Shown here piece by piece: positions 27,794 to 37,667 of a stretch of 64,000 bases of DNA. The notes under the pieces were generated by a model. The model was not told the DNA's origin. It saw only the letters and a list, made by a program, of their open reading frames with translations, and did not search any database. Origin of the DNA: Burkholderia diffusa (GTDB taxonomy: Bacteria; Pseudomonadota; Gammaproteobacteria; Burkholderiales; Burkholderiaceae); assembly GCF_001718315.1 (NCBI RefSeq), contig NZ_CP013362.1, positions 1,860,001 to 1,924,000 of the forward strand. The letters run 5' to 3'. The number at the start of each line of letters is the position of its first letter. Positions within the stretch are counted from its first letter, which is position 1. The position numbers and the translations under genes were made by a program.

Positions 27794-28294
27794 ATGCCGA
27801 ACAACGCCTCCCCCACGCTGCTGACCGTGAGCGACGCCGCGTCGCGGCTCGGCGTCACGCCGCGCACGCTGAAGTATTACGAAGAGCGCGGGCTCGTCAC
27901 GCCGTCACGCAGCGGCGGCCGCTATCGCCTTTACGACGAAGCCGATCTTGAACGCTTCGCCCGCATCCTGCGGCTGCGCGCGCTCGGCTTTTCGCTACAC
28001 GGCATCACCGAGATGCTCAAGCGCCCGCTGGAAGAAACGGGCGATGGCCGACGCCGCTACTCGGATGCGTCGTTGCGCGACATCCGCTCGGGGCTCGCCG
28101 GGCAAATCGACACGCTCGACCAACGGATCGCGGCAGTCCAGCGTGAGCTGAAAGAAGCCGTCGCGCTGCGCAAGGAACTGCAGCATGACATCGACTACAT
28201 CGAACGGCGACTCGCAGGCGAAAACCCCGACACACTGATCGCGCAGCGGCAAGCGGAAGCCGGCACACGGCGCGCGCGCAAGGGCCGGGAATGA
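27794..28294 (+). CDS. MerR family transcriptional regulator
   Basis: The 166-residue protein has an N-terminal winged helix-turn-helix (SRLGVTPRTLKYYEERGL, then RYRLYDEADLERF) at about residues 10-78 and a coiled-coil dimerisation helix at about 100-145. The C-terminal effector region is short and has no cysteine cluster, so a metal or redox signal is unlikely; a small-molecule ligand is plausible. Its stop overlaps the start of the transporter gene (ATGA), so it probably controls that exporter and itself through the palindrome upstream. Confidence 0.9.
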   Translation: MPNNASPTLLTVSDAASRLGVTPRTLKYYEERGLVTPSRSGGRYRLYDEADLERFARILRLRALGFSLHGITEMLKRPLEETGDGRRRYSDASLRDIRSGLAGQIDTLDQRIAAVQRELKEAVALRKELQHDIDYIERRLAGENPDTLIAQRQAEAGTRRARKGRE

Positions 28295-29847
28295 ACGTCG
28301 CGCCCGGTCGCCCGCCGCTGTGGAGTCGTGCAAACCTGCGCGCGGACCTGTTTCCGTGGGCGCTTGCGCTCGTCACCGGCATCGACTACTTCGACAACGC
28401 GGCCTTTTCGTTCTTCGCGAGCTACATCGCTGGCGGCATCAACGCGTCGCCCGACGAGCTCGTGTGGTCGTCGAGCACGTATGCGGTCACGGCCGTGCTC
28501 GGGATCCTGCAGCAGCAATGGTGGGTCGATCGTCTCGGGCATCGCCGCTACGTCGCCGGCTGCATGCTGATGTTCTCGTTCGGCGCGATCGCGGCCGCGC
28601 TCGCGGACACGTCGCTCGAGCTCGCGTTCGCGCGCGGCTTCCAGGGCTACTTCATCGGCCCGATGATGGGCGCATGCCGGATCCTGATCCAGATCAGCTT
28701 CAAGCCGCAGGAGCGGCCGCCCGCCACACGCGCGTTCCTGATCATGATCCTGCTCGGCAGCGCGCTCGCGCCGATCGTCGGCGGGCTGCTCGTCGCGCAT
28801 TCGACGTGGCGCGCGCTGTTCGCGTGCACGGCGCCGGCGGGAATTGCCTTCGCGATTCTCGCGCTCCTCACGTTACCCGATTCGGGCAGGACGCCCGACG
28901 ACGAACGCGGCTCCGGACATTTCTGGCCGTACGTCGTGTTCGCGCTCGCGCAAGGCGCGCTGCAGATCGTGCTGCAGCAGGTGCACTACCAGCTCTACAG
29001 CGGCTCGCCGATGCTGATCGCGCTGACGTTCGCGGGCCTCGGCGCGCTCGCATGGTTCGCCTACCACCAGTGGAACCATCCGACGCCGCTCGTGCGGCTG
29101 CACGCGTTTCGCGAGCGCACCTTCCAGGTCGGGCTGCTGCTGTACATGTTCTATTACTACGAGTCGACGGGTTTCAGCTACCTCACCTCCCGCCTGCTCG
29201 AAGGCGGGCTCGGCTATCCGGTGGAGAACGCCGGGCGCCTGGTCGGCACGATGTCGCTGATTTCGGCAACCGCGCTGTTTGCCTACCTGCGCTATGCGAA
29301 GCTCGTCACGCACAAGAAATGGTTTGTCGTGCCCGGGTTCGCGATCGCTATCACGGCCGCTCTGTGGATGACGCGGATGACGCCGCAAATCGGCGAAGCC
29401 GCGCTGATCGTCCCGCTGCTGCTGCGCGGGCTGTTGTTGCTGTTCATCGTGCTGCCGGTCGCGAACCTGACATTCCGCATCTTCGCGATCGACGAATACA
29501 CGCATGGCTACCGATTGAAGAACATCGTGCGGCAACTGACGATCTCGTTCGCGACGTCGTCGGTGATCATCGTCGAGCAGCACCGGCTGGCCGTCCATCA
29601 GACGCGGCTCGTCGAGCGTGCGAACGTGTTCGATCCGCTGTTCCAGCAAACCGTCGACGCACTCACTCGCAGCTACGCGGCTGCCGGCCATGCGCTGAAC
29701 GAGGCGCACGGCCTCGCGATCGCATCGATCGCGCGGATGGTCGCGCAACAGGCGTCGTTCCTTGCGTCGCTCGACGGTTTCTATTTCCTCGCGGGCGTCG
29801 CGCTCGTCGGCGGCCTCTTCGCGGCATGGCAAAAAGAGATCGATTGA
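28291..29847 (+). CDS. MFS transporter, DHA2 (EmrB/QacA)-like
   Basis: This 518-residue polytopic membrane protein has about 14 hydrophobic segments and the loop motif WVDRLGHRRYV after TM2, as in drug:proton antiporters. An aromatic-rich segment (LLLYMFYYYESTGFSYL) is conserved among EmrB-like proteins. The substrate is unknown; the overlapping MerR gene suggests induction by a toxic compound. No separate membrane-fusion (EmrA-like) gene is adjacent. Confidence 0.87.
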   Translation: MNVAPGRPPLWSRANLRADLFPWALALVTGIDYFDNAAFSFFASYIAGGINASPDELVWSSSTYAVTAVLGILQQQWWVDRLGHRRYVAGCMLMFSFGAIAAALADTSLELAFARGFQGYFIGPMMGACRILIQISFKPQERPPATRAFLIMILLGSALAPIVGGLLVAHSTWRALFACTAPAGIAFAILALLTLPDSGRTPDDERGSGHFWPYVVFALAQGALQIVLQQVHYQLYSGSPMLIALTFAGLGALAWFAYHQWNHPTPLVRLHAFRERTFQVGLLLYMFYYYESTGFSYLTSRLLEGGLGYPVENAGRLVGTMSLISATALFAYLRYAKLVTHKKWFVVPGFAIAITAALWMTRMTPQIGEAALIVPLLLRGLLLLFIVLPVANLTFRIFAIDEYTHGYRLKNIVRQLTISFATSSVIIVEQHRLAVHQTRLVERANVFDPLFQQTVDALTRSYAAAGHALNEAHGLAIASIARMVAQQASFLASLDGFYFLAGVALVGGLFAAWQKEID

Positions 29848-29885
29848 GTTAAAAGACAGGCTTTGGATTCTCCCGCGCTGCCTCC

Positions 29886-30716
29886 ATGCTCTCGAAACTG
29901 ACCCGCTGGTTCGACGACCGCCGCCGCGACCGCGCGCTGCGCAGCCATCCGATTCCCGACGCGCTGTGGCAGGACACCGTCGCGCGCCTGCCGTTCCTCG
30001 ATGCGCTGCCGCCCGCCGACCTCGCCCGGCTGCGCGAGCTGACCAGCCTGTTCATCGCGAAGAAATCGTTCTCGACCGCGCACGGACTCGAGTTGACCGA
30101 CGAGATGATCGTCGCGATCGCCGCGCAGGCATGCCTGCCCGTGCTGAATCTCGATTTGTCGCTGTACGATGGCTGGGTCGGCGTCGTCGTGTATCCGGGG
30201 GAATTCGTGATCCGCAAGACGGTGCAGGACGAGGACGGCGTCGTTCATGAAGTCGAGCAGGATGCGAGCGGCGAAGCGTGGGAAGGCGGCCCGGTGATCC
30301 TGTCGTGGGAAGACGCCCAGATGACGGACGGCCGCGACGCGTATAACGTCGTGATCCACGAGTTCGCGCACAAGATCGACATGGTCAGCGGCGAGGCCGA
30401 CGGGTATCCGCCCCTTTTTCGCCGCTGGCACGCGCCGCACCTGGATGCGCAGGCGTGGGCCGACGTGTTCGAGCATGCGTACGACCAGTTCTGCGCGCGT
30501 GTCGACGCGGTGCCGGAGCGCGCGTGGGCGCGCTTCGAGCGCGACTCGCTGATCGATCCCTATGCGGCCGACCACCCGTCGGAGTTCTTCGCGGTGTGCA
30601 GCGAGGCGCTGTTCGTGCGCCCGCGTGCGTTCGAGTCCGAATTTCCGGAGCTCTACCGGCTGCTTGCCCGCTACTATCGGCAGGATCCGGCCCGGACCGG
30701 CGCCCTCGACGCGTGA
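29886..30716 (+). CDS. mtfA: MtfA-type zinc peptidase (M90)
   Basis: MtfA binds and inactivates the glucose repressor Mlc in E. coli and has aminopeptidase activity. The 276-residue product carries the gluzincin motif HEFAHKID at about 158-165 with the glutamate of DHPSEFFAVCSE as the likely third ligand region. The N terminus and length match the family. Whether an Mlc partner exists in this organism cannot be judged from the window. It lies 38 bp after the MFS gene, so read-through is possible. Confidence 0.93.
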   Translation: MLSKLTRWFDDRRRDRALRSHPIPDALWQDTVARLPFLDALPPADLARLRELTSLFIAKKSFSTAHGLELTDEMIVAIAAQACLPVLNLDLSLYDGWVGVVVYPGEFVIRKTVQDEDGVVHEVEQDASGEAWEGGPVILSWEDAQMTDGRDAYNVVIHEFAHKIDMVSGEADGYPPLFRRWHAPHLDAQAWADVFEHAYDQFCARVDAVPERAWARFERDSLIDPYAADHPSEFFAVCSEALFVRPRAFESEFPELYRLLARYYRQDPARTGALDA

Positions 30717-30726
30717 CGAAAATTAT

Positions 30727-30755
30727 TCGTCAACCGTCTGATTTTCTGGCATAAT
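30727..30755 (+). promoter_or_regulatory. Likely rpmE2 promoter
   Basis: TCGTCA (30727-30732) and CATAAT (30750-30755) are separated by 17 bp, about 120 bp upstream of the L31B start. Confidence 0.55.
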
Positions 30756-30876
30756 CGCCGTTTTTCGACCTTAGGCAAGTGGCTCGCGCCGGGCTTGACG
30801 TCGGCTGAATCGCGCAAATGCGTGCGGTCCGGCACGGCAAGCGGCGGGTTGGCTACCGCTCTCACCAAGGAACATC

Positions 30877-31140
30877 ATGAAACCTGGCATTCACCCGGAC
30901 TACCGCGAAGTCGTCTTCCAAGACATGTCGAACGGCTTCAAGTTCATCACGCGCTCGACGATCCAGACGCGTGAAACCATCGAACACGAAGGCAAGACCT
31001 ACCCGCTCGCCAAGATCGAAGTGTCGTCGGAATCGCACTCGTTCTACACGGGTCAGCAAAAGATCATGGACACGGCAGGCCGTGTCGAGAAGTTCAAGAA
31101 CAAGTTCGGCGCACGCGCCAGCGGCAAGGTCGCGAAGTAA
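30877..31140 (+). CDS. rpmE2: 50S ribosomal protein L31 type B (zinc-free)
   Basis: The 87-residue type B L31 begins [16 protein letters not shown] and lacks the CxxC zinc ligands of the type A protein. In many bacteria the C-minus form replaces the zinc-binding one when zinc is scarce. Here no Zur-type operator was recognised upstream, and the gene has an ordinary promoter and terminator, so it may simply be the main L31. AAGGA precedes the ATG. Confidence 0.97.
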   Translation: MKPGIHPDYREVVFQDMSNGFKFITRSTIQTRETIEHEGKTYPLAKIEVSSESHSFYTGQQKIMDTAGRVEKFKNKFGARASGKVAK

Positions 31141-31183
31141 GCTTCGCACCGATCCGGTGGTTGCAACGCACCGGTACCGCACG

Positions 31184-31210
31184 AAAGGGCAGCCCAGGCT
31201 GCCCTTTTTT
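31184..31210 (+). terminator. rpmE2 intrinsic terminator
   Basis: AAGGGCAGCC and GGCTGCCCTT form a perfect stem followed by a run of six Ts, 44 bp after the stop codon. Confidence 0.92.
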
Positions 31211-31366
31211 GTCTCCGCTCGCCGGGAAACGCCGTGTCGTCGGCAGGCGGCCCGGCAATCGTCTGACGCGCATTGGCCGGCGCGTCTACAATGCCGGATG
31301 CTCGGATCCGGCGCCGTCGGCGCATGATCGCGCCGGCCGCCCGCCCATAACAAATCGCTCATCTGC

Positions 31367-33124
31367 ATGAAGCCAGTCGTTCGTCTCACCGCCTCCGCCA
31401 CGCGCGCGCTGCCGCGCTGGCTGCTGCTCACGCTCTGCCTCGTCTACGCGGCGTTCGGCCTGTTTGGCCGCGACCCGTGGAAGAACGAGGATGCGGCAGG
31501 CTTCGGCGTGATGTGGACGATGGCCACCGGCGGCTGGCACGACTGGCTGCTGCCGAATCTGGTCGGCAAATTCATCACGACCGACGGGCCGCTCGGCTAC
31601 TGGCTCGGCGCGCTGTCGATCCGCGCGCTGGCGCCGTGGGTCGACGCGAGCAATGCGTCGCGCGTCGACACGGGCGTGCTGTTCTGCGTCGCGTGCGCGT
31701 TCGTCTGGTACGCCGCCTACCTGCTCGGCCGGCGCGCCGAGGTCCAGCCGTTCAAGTACGCATTCGGCGGCGAGCCGGAGCCGCGCGACTACGGCCGCAC
31801 ACTCGCCGACGGCGCGCTGCTGGTCCTCGTCGCGTGCTTCGGACTCGCGGAGCGCGGCCACGAAACGACACCGCAGCTCGCGCAGTTCGCGTGGATCGCG
31901 ATGTTCGTCTACGGCATCGTGCGCGGCATCGACAAGCCGATGCAGGGAGCGCTGTGGTGGGGTGTCGCGATCGGCCTTGTCGCGCTGTCCGGCAATCCGG
32001 TGCTCGTCGTCGCGCTGCTCGCCGGCACGGCCGCGCTGTGGCTCGTCACGCCGGAGATGCGCAACGTGCGCCTGCCGCTGATCGGCCTGCCGCTCGCGGC
32101 CGCGATCTTCGCACTGTGGCCGCTCGCCGCGTTCCACGCGGCGCCCGACGACGCCGCGTGGTTCTTCAACCAGTGGATCCACGGCAGCCTGATGCGCTTC
32201 TCGGGCCCGCCGACCACGGTGCTCGCCTATGCGGCGAAGAACCTGCCGCTGTTCACGTGGCCCGCGTGGCCGCTTGCAATCTGGGCCTGGTGGAGCTGGG
32301 CTGGCATGCGCCGTCGCGCGCACATCGCTATTCCGCTGTCGGTCGTGGTGCCGCTCGTCGCGCTCGTGATCCTGCAGAGCCAGCAGTCGAACCGCATGTA
32401 CATGCTGCTGCTGCCGCCGCTCGCGGTGCTCGCTACCTTCGCGCTGCCGACGCTCAAGCGCGGCGCGATCAACGCGTTCGACTGGTTCGCGGTGCTGAGC
32501 TTCACGATCCTCGGCACCTTCGTGTGGCTCGTATGGCTCGCATCGCTCACCGGCTTCCCGCATCCGCTCGCGCGCAACCTCGCGCGCCTTGTGCCGGGTT
32601 ACGAACCGCACTTCAAGATCCTGTCGTTCATCTGCGCGGTGATCGTCACCGCATGCTGGTGCCTGCTCGCGCGCTGGCGTATCTCGCGCCAGCCGAAGGT
32701 GCTGTGGCGCAGCGTCGTGCTGTCGGGCGCGGGCACCACGCTGATGTGGGTGCTGCTGATGACCCTGTGGCTGCCGATCGTCAACTACGGCCGGACCTAC
32801 AGCGACGTCGCGCAGCAGATCGCGTCGCACCTGCCGAAAGACTATGAGTGCATCTCGCCCGTGCGGCTCGGCGATGCGCAGATCGCGACCTTCGCGTACT
32901 TCGGCGACATGCACTTCGAGTTCTCGGGCGACTGCGACGTGATCCTGCGCCAGGACCGCGCCGACTTCGGCGAGCCCAGCGCGATGTCGCAATACGTGTG
33001 GCGTCTCGTGTGGGAAGGCCGACGCGTCGCCGACCGCGACGAACGTTTCCGCCTGTACGAGCGCATCGAGCGGCCCACGACGCCCGTCAAGCGCCACGGC
33101 CCGCGCCACCGGACGGTCGATTGA
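31367..33124 (+). CDS. GT39-type membrane glycosyltransferase (ArnT/PMT-like)
   Basis: This 585-residue protein has about 11-12 hydrophobic helices and a soluble C-terminal domain. The first periplasmic loop carries acidic residues E41 and D42 (DPWKNEDAAGFG), the position of the catalytic acidic pair in GT39/ArnT-type enzymes that use polyprenyl-phosphate sugars. The acceptor and donor are unknown. It is distinct from the true arnT at 56 kb. Its stop is 2 bp before the MATE gene, so both are likely one operon. Confidence 0.8.
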   Translation: MKPVVRLTASATRALPRWLLLTLCLVYAAFGLFGRDPWKNEDAAGFGVMWTMATGGWHDWLLPNLVGKFITTDGPLGYWLGALSIRALAPWVDASNASRVDTGVLFCVACAFVWYAAYLLGRRAEVQPFKYAFGGEPEPRDYGRTLADGALLVLVACFGLAERGHETTPQLAQFAWIAMFVYGIVRGIDKPMQGALWWGVAIGLVALSGNPVLVVALLAGTAALWLVTPEMRNVRLPLIGLPLAAAIFALWPLAAFHAAPDDAAWFFNQWIHGSLMRFSGPPTTVLAYAAKNLPLFTWPAWPLAIWAWWSWAGMRRRAHIAIPLSVVVPLVALVILQSQQSNRMYMLLLPPLAVLATFALPTLKRGAINAFDWFAVLSFTILGTFVWLVWLASLTGFPHPLARNLARLVPGYEPHFKILSFICAVIVTACWCLLARWRISRQPKVLWRSVVLSGAGTTLMWVLLMTLWLPIVNYGRTYSDVAQQIASHLPKDYECISPVRLGDAQIATFAYFGDMHFEFSGDCDVILRQDRADFGEPSAMSQYVWRLVWEGRRVADRDERFRLYERIERPTTPVKRHGPRHRTVD

Positions 33125-33126
33125 CG

Positions 33127-34491
33127 ATGTTCGCCGACATCCGCCGGATCGTCGGTCTCGCGTGGCCCGTGCTCGTCGGCCAGCTCGCGATCATCGCGTT
33201 CGGCGTGATCGACACGGCGATGGTCGGCCGCTATTCGGCCATCGATCTTGCCGCGCTCGGGCTCGGTTCGTCGATCTATGTGTCGGTCTACATCGGGATG
33301 ACGGGCATCCTGTCCGCGCTGCAGCCGATTACCGGGCAACTTTACGGTGCGCGGCGCTACGCCGAAATCGGCGAGGAAGTCCGCCAGGCGCTGTGGCTCG
33401 CGCTAATGCTCGCGGTGCCCGGCTTCCTGCTGCTGCATTTTCCGGAACCGCTGCTGCACATCGCCCACGCGCCGCCCGCGCTGCACGAGCGCACCGTCGA
33501 TTACCTGCGGATCCTGTCGTACGGCCTGCCGGCGAGTCTCGTGTTCCGGATCTACAACGCGCTGACCAACGCGGCCGGCAAGCCGCGCCTCGCGATGATC
33601 CTGCAGGTCGGCGCGCTGCTGATCAAGTCTCCGCTCAACGTGTGGTTCATCTTCGGCGGCTTCGGCGTGCCAGCCCTCGGCGGCCCCGGCTGCGGGCTCG
33701 CCAGCACGCTGATCAACTGGGCGCTCGCGCTGATCGGCTTCACGCTGCTCGCGAAGCTCGACGTGTTCTCGCCGCTTTCGATCTTCTCGCGCTTTTGCTG
33801 GCCCGTCTGGGTACGCCAGAAGGCGATCCTGAAGCTCGGCGTGCCGATGGGCCTGTCATATCTGATCGAGGTCACGTCGTACACGTGCATGGCGCTCTTC
33901 ATCGCGCAGTTCGGCACGACGACGCTGGCCGGCCACCAGATCGCCGGCAACATCGGCGCGGTGCTGTACATGACGCCGCTTTCGATCGGCGTCGCGGCGT
34001 CGACGCTGGTGGCACGCGCGCTCGGCGCCGGTCGCCCGGACGAGGCACGCCTGCTCGGCCGGCACAGCGTGATGCTCGCGTGCGCGATCGCGGCCGCGTA
34101 CGGCGTGCTCGTGTTCACGCTGCGTCCGCTGATCGTCGGCGCATACACACCGAACCCGGCCGTGGCCGCGGCCGCCATGCCGCTGGTCGCGATCGTCACC
34201 TGCTATCACTTCTTCGACGCGCTGCAGATCACATCCGCATTCGTACTGCGCGCATACAAGGTCGCGGTCGTGCCGACCGTGATCTATGCGGTCGCACTGT
34301 GGGGCGTCGGGCTCGGCGGCGGCTACGTGCTCGGCTTCGACGTCGGCGGCATCGCGCCCGCCTGGCTGACCGGCGCGCGCGGCTTCTGGTTCGCAAACAT
34401 GGTCAGCCTGTTGCTCGCAGGCGCAGGCCTCGCGCTCTACCTGCGCCACGTCAGCCGTGCGCAAGCGAGCGTCAGCGCATACAGCGCATGA
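33127..34491 (+). CDS. MATE family efflux transporter
   Basis: The 454-residue protein shows about 12 membrane helices in two homologous halves, starting with LAWPVLVGQLAIIAFGVIDTAMVG, typical of NorM-like cation/drug antiporters. Substrate unknown. ATG 33127 lies 2 bp after the upstream stop codon; the frame is open further upstream but only as a shadow of that gene. It converges on lipA with a 15-bp gap. Confidence 0.92.
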   Translation: MFADIRRIVGLAWPVLVGQLAIIAFGVIDTAMVGRYSAIDLAALGLGSSIYVSVYIGMTGILSALQPITGQLYGARRYAEIGEEVRQALWLALMLAVPGFLLLHFPEPLLHIAHAPPALHERTVDYLRILSYGLPASLVFRIYNALTNAAGKPRLAMILQVGALLIKSPLNVWFIFGGFGVPALGGPGCGLASTLINWALALIGFTLLAKLDVFSPLSIFSRFCWPVWVRQKAILKLGVPMGLSYLIEVTSYTCMALFIAQFGTTTLAGHQIAGNIGAVLYMTPLSIGVAASTLVARALGAGRPDEARLLGRHSVMLACAIAAAYGVLVFTLRPLIVGAYTPNPAVAAAAMPLVAIVTCYHFFDALQITSAFVLRAYKVAVVPTVIYAVALWGVGLGGGYVLGFDVGGIAPAWLTGARGFWFANMVSLLLAGAGLALYLRHVSRAQASVSAYSA

Positions 34492-34506
34492 CGCACTGTC
34501 CGCGGC

Positions 34507-35472
34507 CTACGCGTGCTCGAGCACGTCGGCCGCATGGTACGAGGACCGCACGAGCGGACCTGCAACGACTTCCCTGAATCCGAGCGCCAACCCCTCGTCG
34601 CGCCACGCAGCGAACGCATCGGGGCTCACGTAGCGGCGCACCGGCAGATGGTGCGCGGACGGCGCGAGATACTGGCCGAGCGTCAGCACATCCACCTCGT
34701 GCGCGCGCAGGTCGCGCAGCGTGTCGCGCACCTCGTCGTCGCGCTCGCCCAGCCCGAGCATCAAACCCGATTTCGTCACGAGCGTCGGCCGCGCGGCCTT
34801 CGCCTGCGCGAGCAGTTCGAGCGAACCGCGATAATCGGCGCCCGGCCGCGCCGCCCGATACAGCGACGGCACCGTCTCGATGTTGTGATTGAACACGTCC
34901 GGCCACGCTGACGACAACGCATCGAGCGCCCGCGCGACGCGGCCACGAAAATCGGGCGTCAGCACCTCGACGCCGATGCCCGGCACGCTCGCGCGCACCG
35001 CCGCGATGCAGGCCGCAAAATGCGCGGCGCCGCCATCGCGCAGGTCGTCGCGATCGACCGACGTGATCACGACGTAGCGTAGTTCGAGCGCCGCGACCGC
35101 GTCGGCGAGCCGCGTGGGCTCGCCGGGGTCGAGCGGCTCGGGGCGGCCGTGCGCGACATCGCAGAACGGGCAGCGCCGCGTGCACAGTCCGCCCATGATC
35201 ATGAAGGTCGCGGTGCGCTGCGCGAAGCATTCGCCGATGTTCGGGCACATCGCCTCCTCGCAGACGGAATGCAGCCGGTGATCGCGCAGCACGGCCGCCA
35301 TGTCGGCGACCGCCCCGCTCATCATCGGCCGCGCCCGCAGCCACGGCGGCTTCGGCAGCGGCGCGCCGGCCACGGGCTCGACGCGCACCGGAATGCGCGC
35401 GAGCTTGTCGCGGCTCCGCGCGCCCGGCTGGCCGAGCGCGGTGAGGCTGGGTCGTTCGAGCGCGGCGGTCAT
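34507..35472 (-). CDS. lipA: Lipoyl synthase in the acetoin operon
   Basis: LipA inserts sulfur into octanoyl groups to make lipoyl cofactors. The 321-residue radical SAM protein has both cluster motifs: the auxiliary cysteines C71, C76 and C82 in [12 protein letters not shown], and CTRRCPFC with C97, C101 and C104. It starts 2 bp after acoC, whose product carries a lipoyl domain, so it probably serves the acetoin dehydrogenase. Such a gene in an aco operon has been called acoS. A separate housekeeping lipA is expected elsewhere in the genome. Confidence 0.93.
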   Translation of the reverse strand: MTAALERPSLTALGQPGARSRDKLARIPVRVEPVAGAPLPKPPWLRARPMMSGAVADMAAVLRDHRLHSVCEEAMCPNIGECFAQRTATFMIMGGLCTRRCPFCDVAHGRPEPLDPGEPTRLADAVAALELRYVVITSVDRDDLRDGGAAHFAACIAAVRASVPGIGVEVLTPDFRGRVARALDALSSAWPDVFNHNIETVPSLYRAARPGADYRGSLELLAQAKAARPTLVTKSGLMLGLGERDDEVRDTLRDLRAHEVDVLTLGQYLAPSAHHLPVRRYVSPDAFAAWRDEGLALGFREVVAGPLVRSSYHAADVLEHA

Positions 35473-35474
35473 CG

Positions 35475-36590
35475 TCAGTCTCCGAGAAACGCGACGATCA
35501 GGCGGTTCACGTCGGCAGCCGCCTCCATCTGCACCATGTGGCCGCTGCCGGCGATCACCTCGGCCCGCACGCCGTCCGGCAAGCCCTGCGCATGCTGCGC
35601 CGGAATCACCTGGTCGCGCTCGCCCCAGATCACGAGCGTGCGCGGCGCGAGCGATGCAACGCGGTCGCGGAACACGCGCCGCTGCGACGCGCCGTCGAAC
35701 GCGGCATTCGCGATCTTCTCCAGCGCGGCCTGCACACCTTCGAGCCGCTTGTACTTGACGAGATCCTCGACCAGTTGCCGCGTGACGAGCGCGTTGTCGG
35801 CGAACAATGCGCCGAGGTGCGGCTTCAGCGTATTGCGGCTGTTGCCGGCGACGAAGCCGTCGATGTAGCTACGATTGATGTCGGTGCCGAGCCCGGCGCT
35901 CGCGATCAACGTCAACGAGGCAACGCGTTGCGGCGCGCGCTCCGCCGTCGCCATTGCGACCGCGCCGCCCATCGAATGCCCGATCAGGTGCGCACGGTCG
36001 ATGTGCTGCGCGTCGAGCAGCGCGAGGACCGCGTCGGCCAGCTCGTCGAGGCTGCCGGTATCGACCGCCTTGCCCGACTCGCCATGCCCGGGCAGGTCGA
36101 GCGCCCATACGGGCCGATGCGCGGCCAACTCCGCGTGGTTGAACAACCAGTTGTTCAGGTCGCCGCCGAAGCCGTGGATCAGCACCGCGGGCGTGCCCGA
36201 ACCGTCGCCGAGCTTGAGGAACCGGACCGTGCGTCCGCCGATCTGCGCCTTCTCCGGTTGCGGGCCGGCCGCGTCGTCGGCGGCCGCGGCCGGCACGAAA
36301 TCGCGCTGGAATTCGGCGATCGCCGCGTCGATGTCGGCATCGCTTGCGTCGGCCGCGGCCACCACGCCGAGCAGCGCTCCGACCGGCAGCGTCTCGCCTT
36401 CCTGCGCGACCTGTCGGCGCAGCGTGCCGTCGAACGCGCACTCGACGCCCGACGAAATCTTGTCGGTCTCGACGTCGAGCACTTCGTCGCCCTTCGTCAC
36501 GCGCTCGCCGATCGCCTTCAACCAGCCGTTGACCTGCCCCTGCTCCATCGACAGCCCCCATTTGGGCATCGTGATCATGTGAATCGACAT
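35475..36590 (-). CDS. acoC: Acetoin dehydrogenase E2 (dihydrolipoamide acetyltransferase), AcoC
   Basis: AcoC transfers the acetyl group from the E1-bound intermediate to CoA. The 371-residue protein has an N-terminal lipoyl domain with the lipoylated lysine at K44 (ETDKISSG) and, unlike ordinary E2 proteins, an alpha/beta-hydrolase-fold C-terminal part with the nucleophile elbow GHSMG around S206 and a late GSGH histidine. This two-domain form is typical of AcoC. It starts 4 bp after the acoB stop. Confidence 0.95.
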   Translation of the reverse strand: MSIHMITMPKWGLSMEQGQVNGWLKAIGERVTKGDEVLDVETDKISSGVECAFDGTLRRQVAQEGETLPVGALLGVVAAADASDADIDAAIAEFQRDFVPAAAADDAAGPQPEKAQIGGRTVRFLKLGDGSGTPAVLIHGFGGDLNNWLFNHAELAAHRPVWALDLPGHGESGKAVDTGSLDELADAVLALLDAQHIDRAHLIGHSMGGAVAMATAERAPQRVASLTLIASAGLGTDINRSYIDGFVAGNSRNTLKPHLGALFADNALVTRQLVEDLVKYKRLEGVQAALEKIANAAFDGASQRRVFRDRVASLAPRTLVIWGERDQVIPAQHAQGLPDGVRAEVIAGSGHMVQMEAAADVNRLIVAFLGD

Positions 36591-36594
36591 CGTG

Positions 36595-37599
36595 TCAGCT
36601 CCTCGTCTTCAGAACCGCCTGCGCGATCGCGTCGGCGGACGGGATGTAAAGGTCTTCCAGCACGCCGGCGAACGGCGTGGGCGTGTGCGGTGCGGTCACG
36701 AGCTCGATCGGCGCCTTCAGCGATCGGAACGCGCGATGTGCGACGAGCGCGGCGATGTCGGTCGCGATCGAGCAGCGCGGGTTCGCTTCATCGACCACCA
36801 CCACGCGCCCGGTGCGCTCCGCGCTTTCGAGGATCGTTTCCTCGTCGAGCGGCGACGTCGTGCGCAGGTCGATTACGTCGACCTGGATGCCGTCCTTCGC
36901 GAGCTTCGCGGCCGCGTCGGTCGCGAGATGCACCATGCGGCCGTACGTGACGATCGTCGCGTCGTCGCCGTCGCGCACGACGTTCGCCTCGCCGAACGGA
37001 ATCGCATAGGATTCCTCAGGCACCTCGCCTTCGCGCGTATAGAGCAGCTTGTGTTCGAGGAAGATCACGGGATCGTTGTCGCGGATCGACTGGATCAGCA
37101 GCCCCTTCGCGTCGTACGGCGTAGACGGACACACGACCTTCAGCCCCGGGATGTGCGTAAACAGCGACGTGAGCATCTGCGAATGCTGCGCGGCCGCGCG
37201 CAGGCCGGCGCCGTACATCGCGCGGATCACGACCGGCGTCACGGCCTTGCCGCCGAACATGTAGCGAAATTTCGCGGCCTGGTTGAAGATCTGATCGAAA
37301 CACACACCCATGAAATCGATGAACATCAGCTCCGCGACGGGCCGCATCCCGCACGCTGCCGCACCGACCGCCGCGCCGATGTAGCCGCCTTCCGACAGCG
37401 GCGTATCGAGCACGCGGCCCGGAAACTTGTGGAACAGCCCCTTCGTCACGCCGAGCACGCCGCCCCAAGCGTCGTCCTCGCCCGGCGCGCCCGCGCCGCC
37501 CGCGTTGTCCTCGCCCATCACGATCACGCTGTCGTCGCGCGCCATTTCCTGCGCGAGCGCCTCGTTGATCGCCTGCGAATAAGTGATCTTCCTTGCCAT
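36595..37599 (-). CDS. acoB: Acetoin dehydrogenase E1 beta subunit, AcoB
   Basis: With AcoA it forms the thiamine diphosphate-dependent E1 that cleaves acetoin to acetaldehyde and a bound acetyl unit. The 334-residue product has the transketolase-like Pyr domain (DDSVIVMGEDN, TPLSEGGYIGAAVGAA) and C-terminal domain (VVDEANPRCSIATDIAAL). ATG 37597-37599, with GGAGAC upstream, gives the family start; ten extra codons are open before it. Confidence 0.95.
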   Translation of the reverse strand: MARKITYSQAINEALAQEMARDDSVIVMGEDNAGGAGAPGEDDAWGGVLGVTKGLFHKFPGRVLDTPLSEGGYIGAAVGAAACGMRPVAELMFIDFMGVCFDQIFNQAAKFRYMFGGKAVTPVVIRAMYGAGLRAAAQHSQMLTSLFTHIPGLKVVCPSTPYDAKGLLIQSIRDNDPVIFLEHKLLYTREGEVPEESYAIPFGEANVVRDGDDATIVTYGRMVHLATDAAAKLAKDGIQVDVIDLRTTSPLDEETILESAERTGRVVVVDEANPRCSIATDIAALVAHRAFRSLKAPIELVTAPHTPTPFAGVLEDLYIPSADAIAQAVLKTRS

Positions 37600-37667
37600 G
37601 TCCGTCTCCTGGAATATTGGGTTCGCCATGCCGGCCGCAGGCCGGTGGCCGCTGTGTCACATCGCGC

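Noticed and set aside
31367..33124. Calling the GT39 protein a second ArnT
   Set aside because: It shares only the general GT39 layout; the true arnT lies at 56013 with the Ara4N genes.
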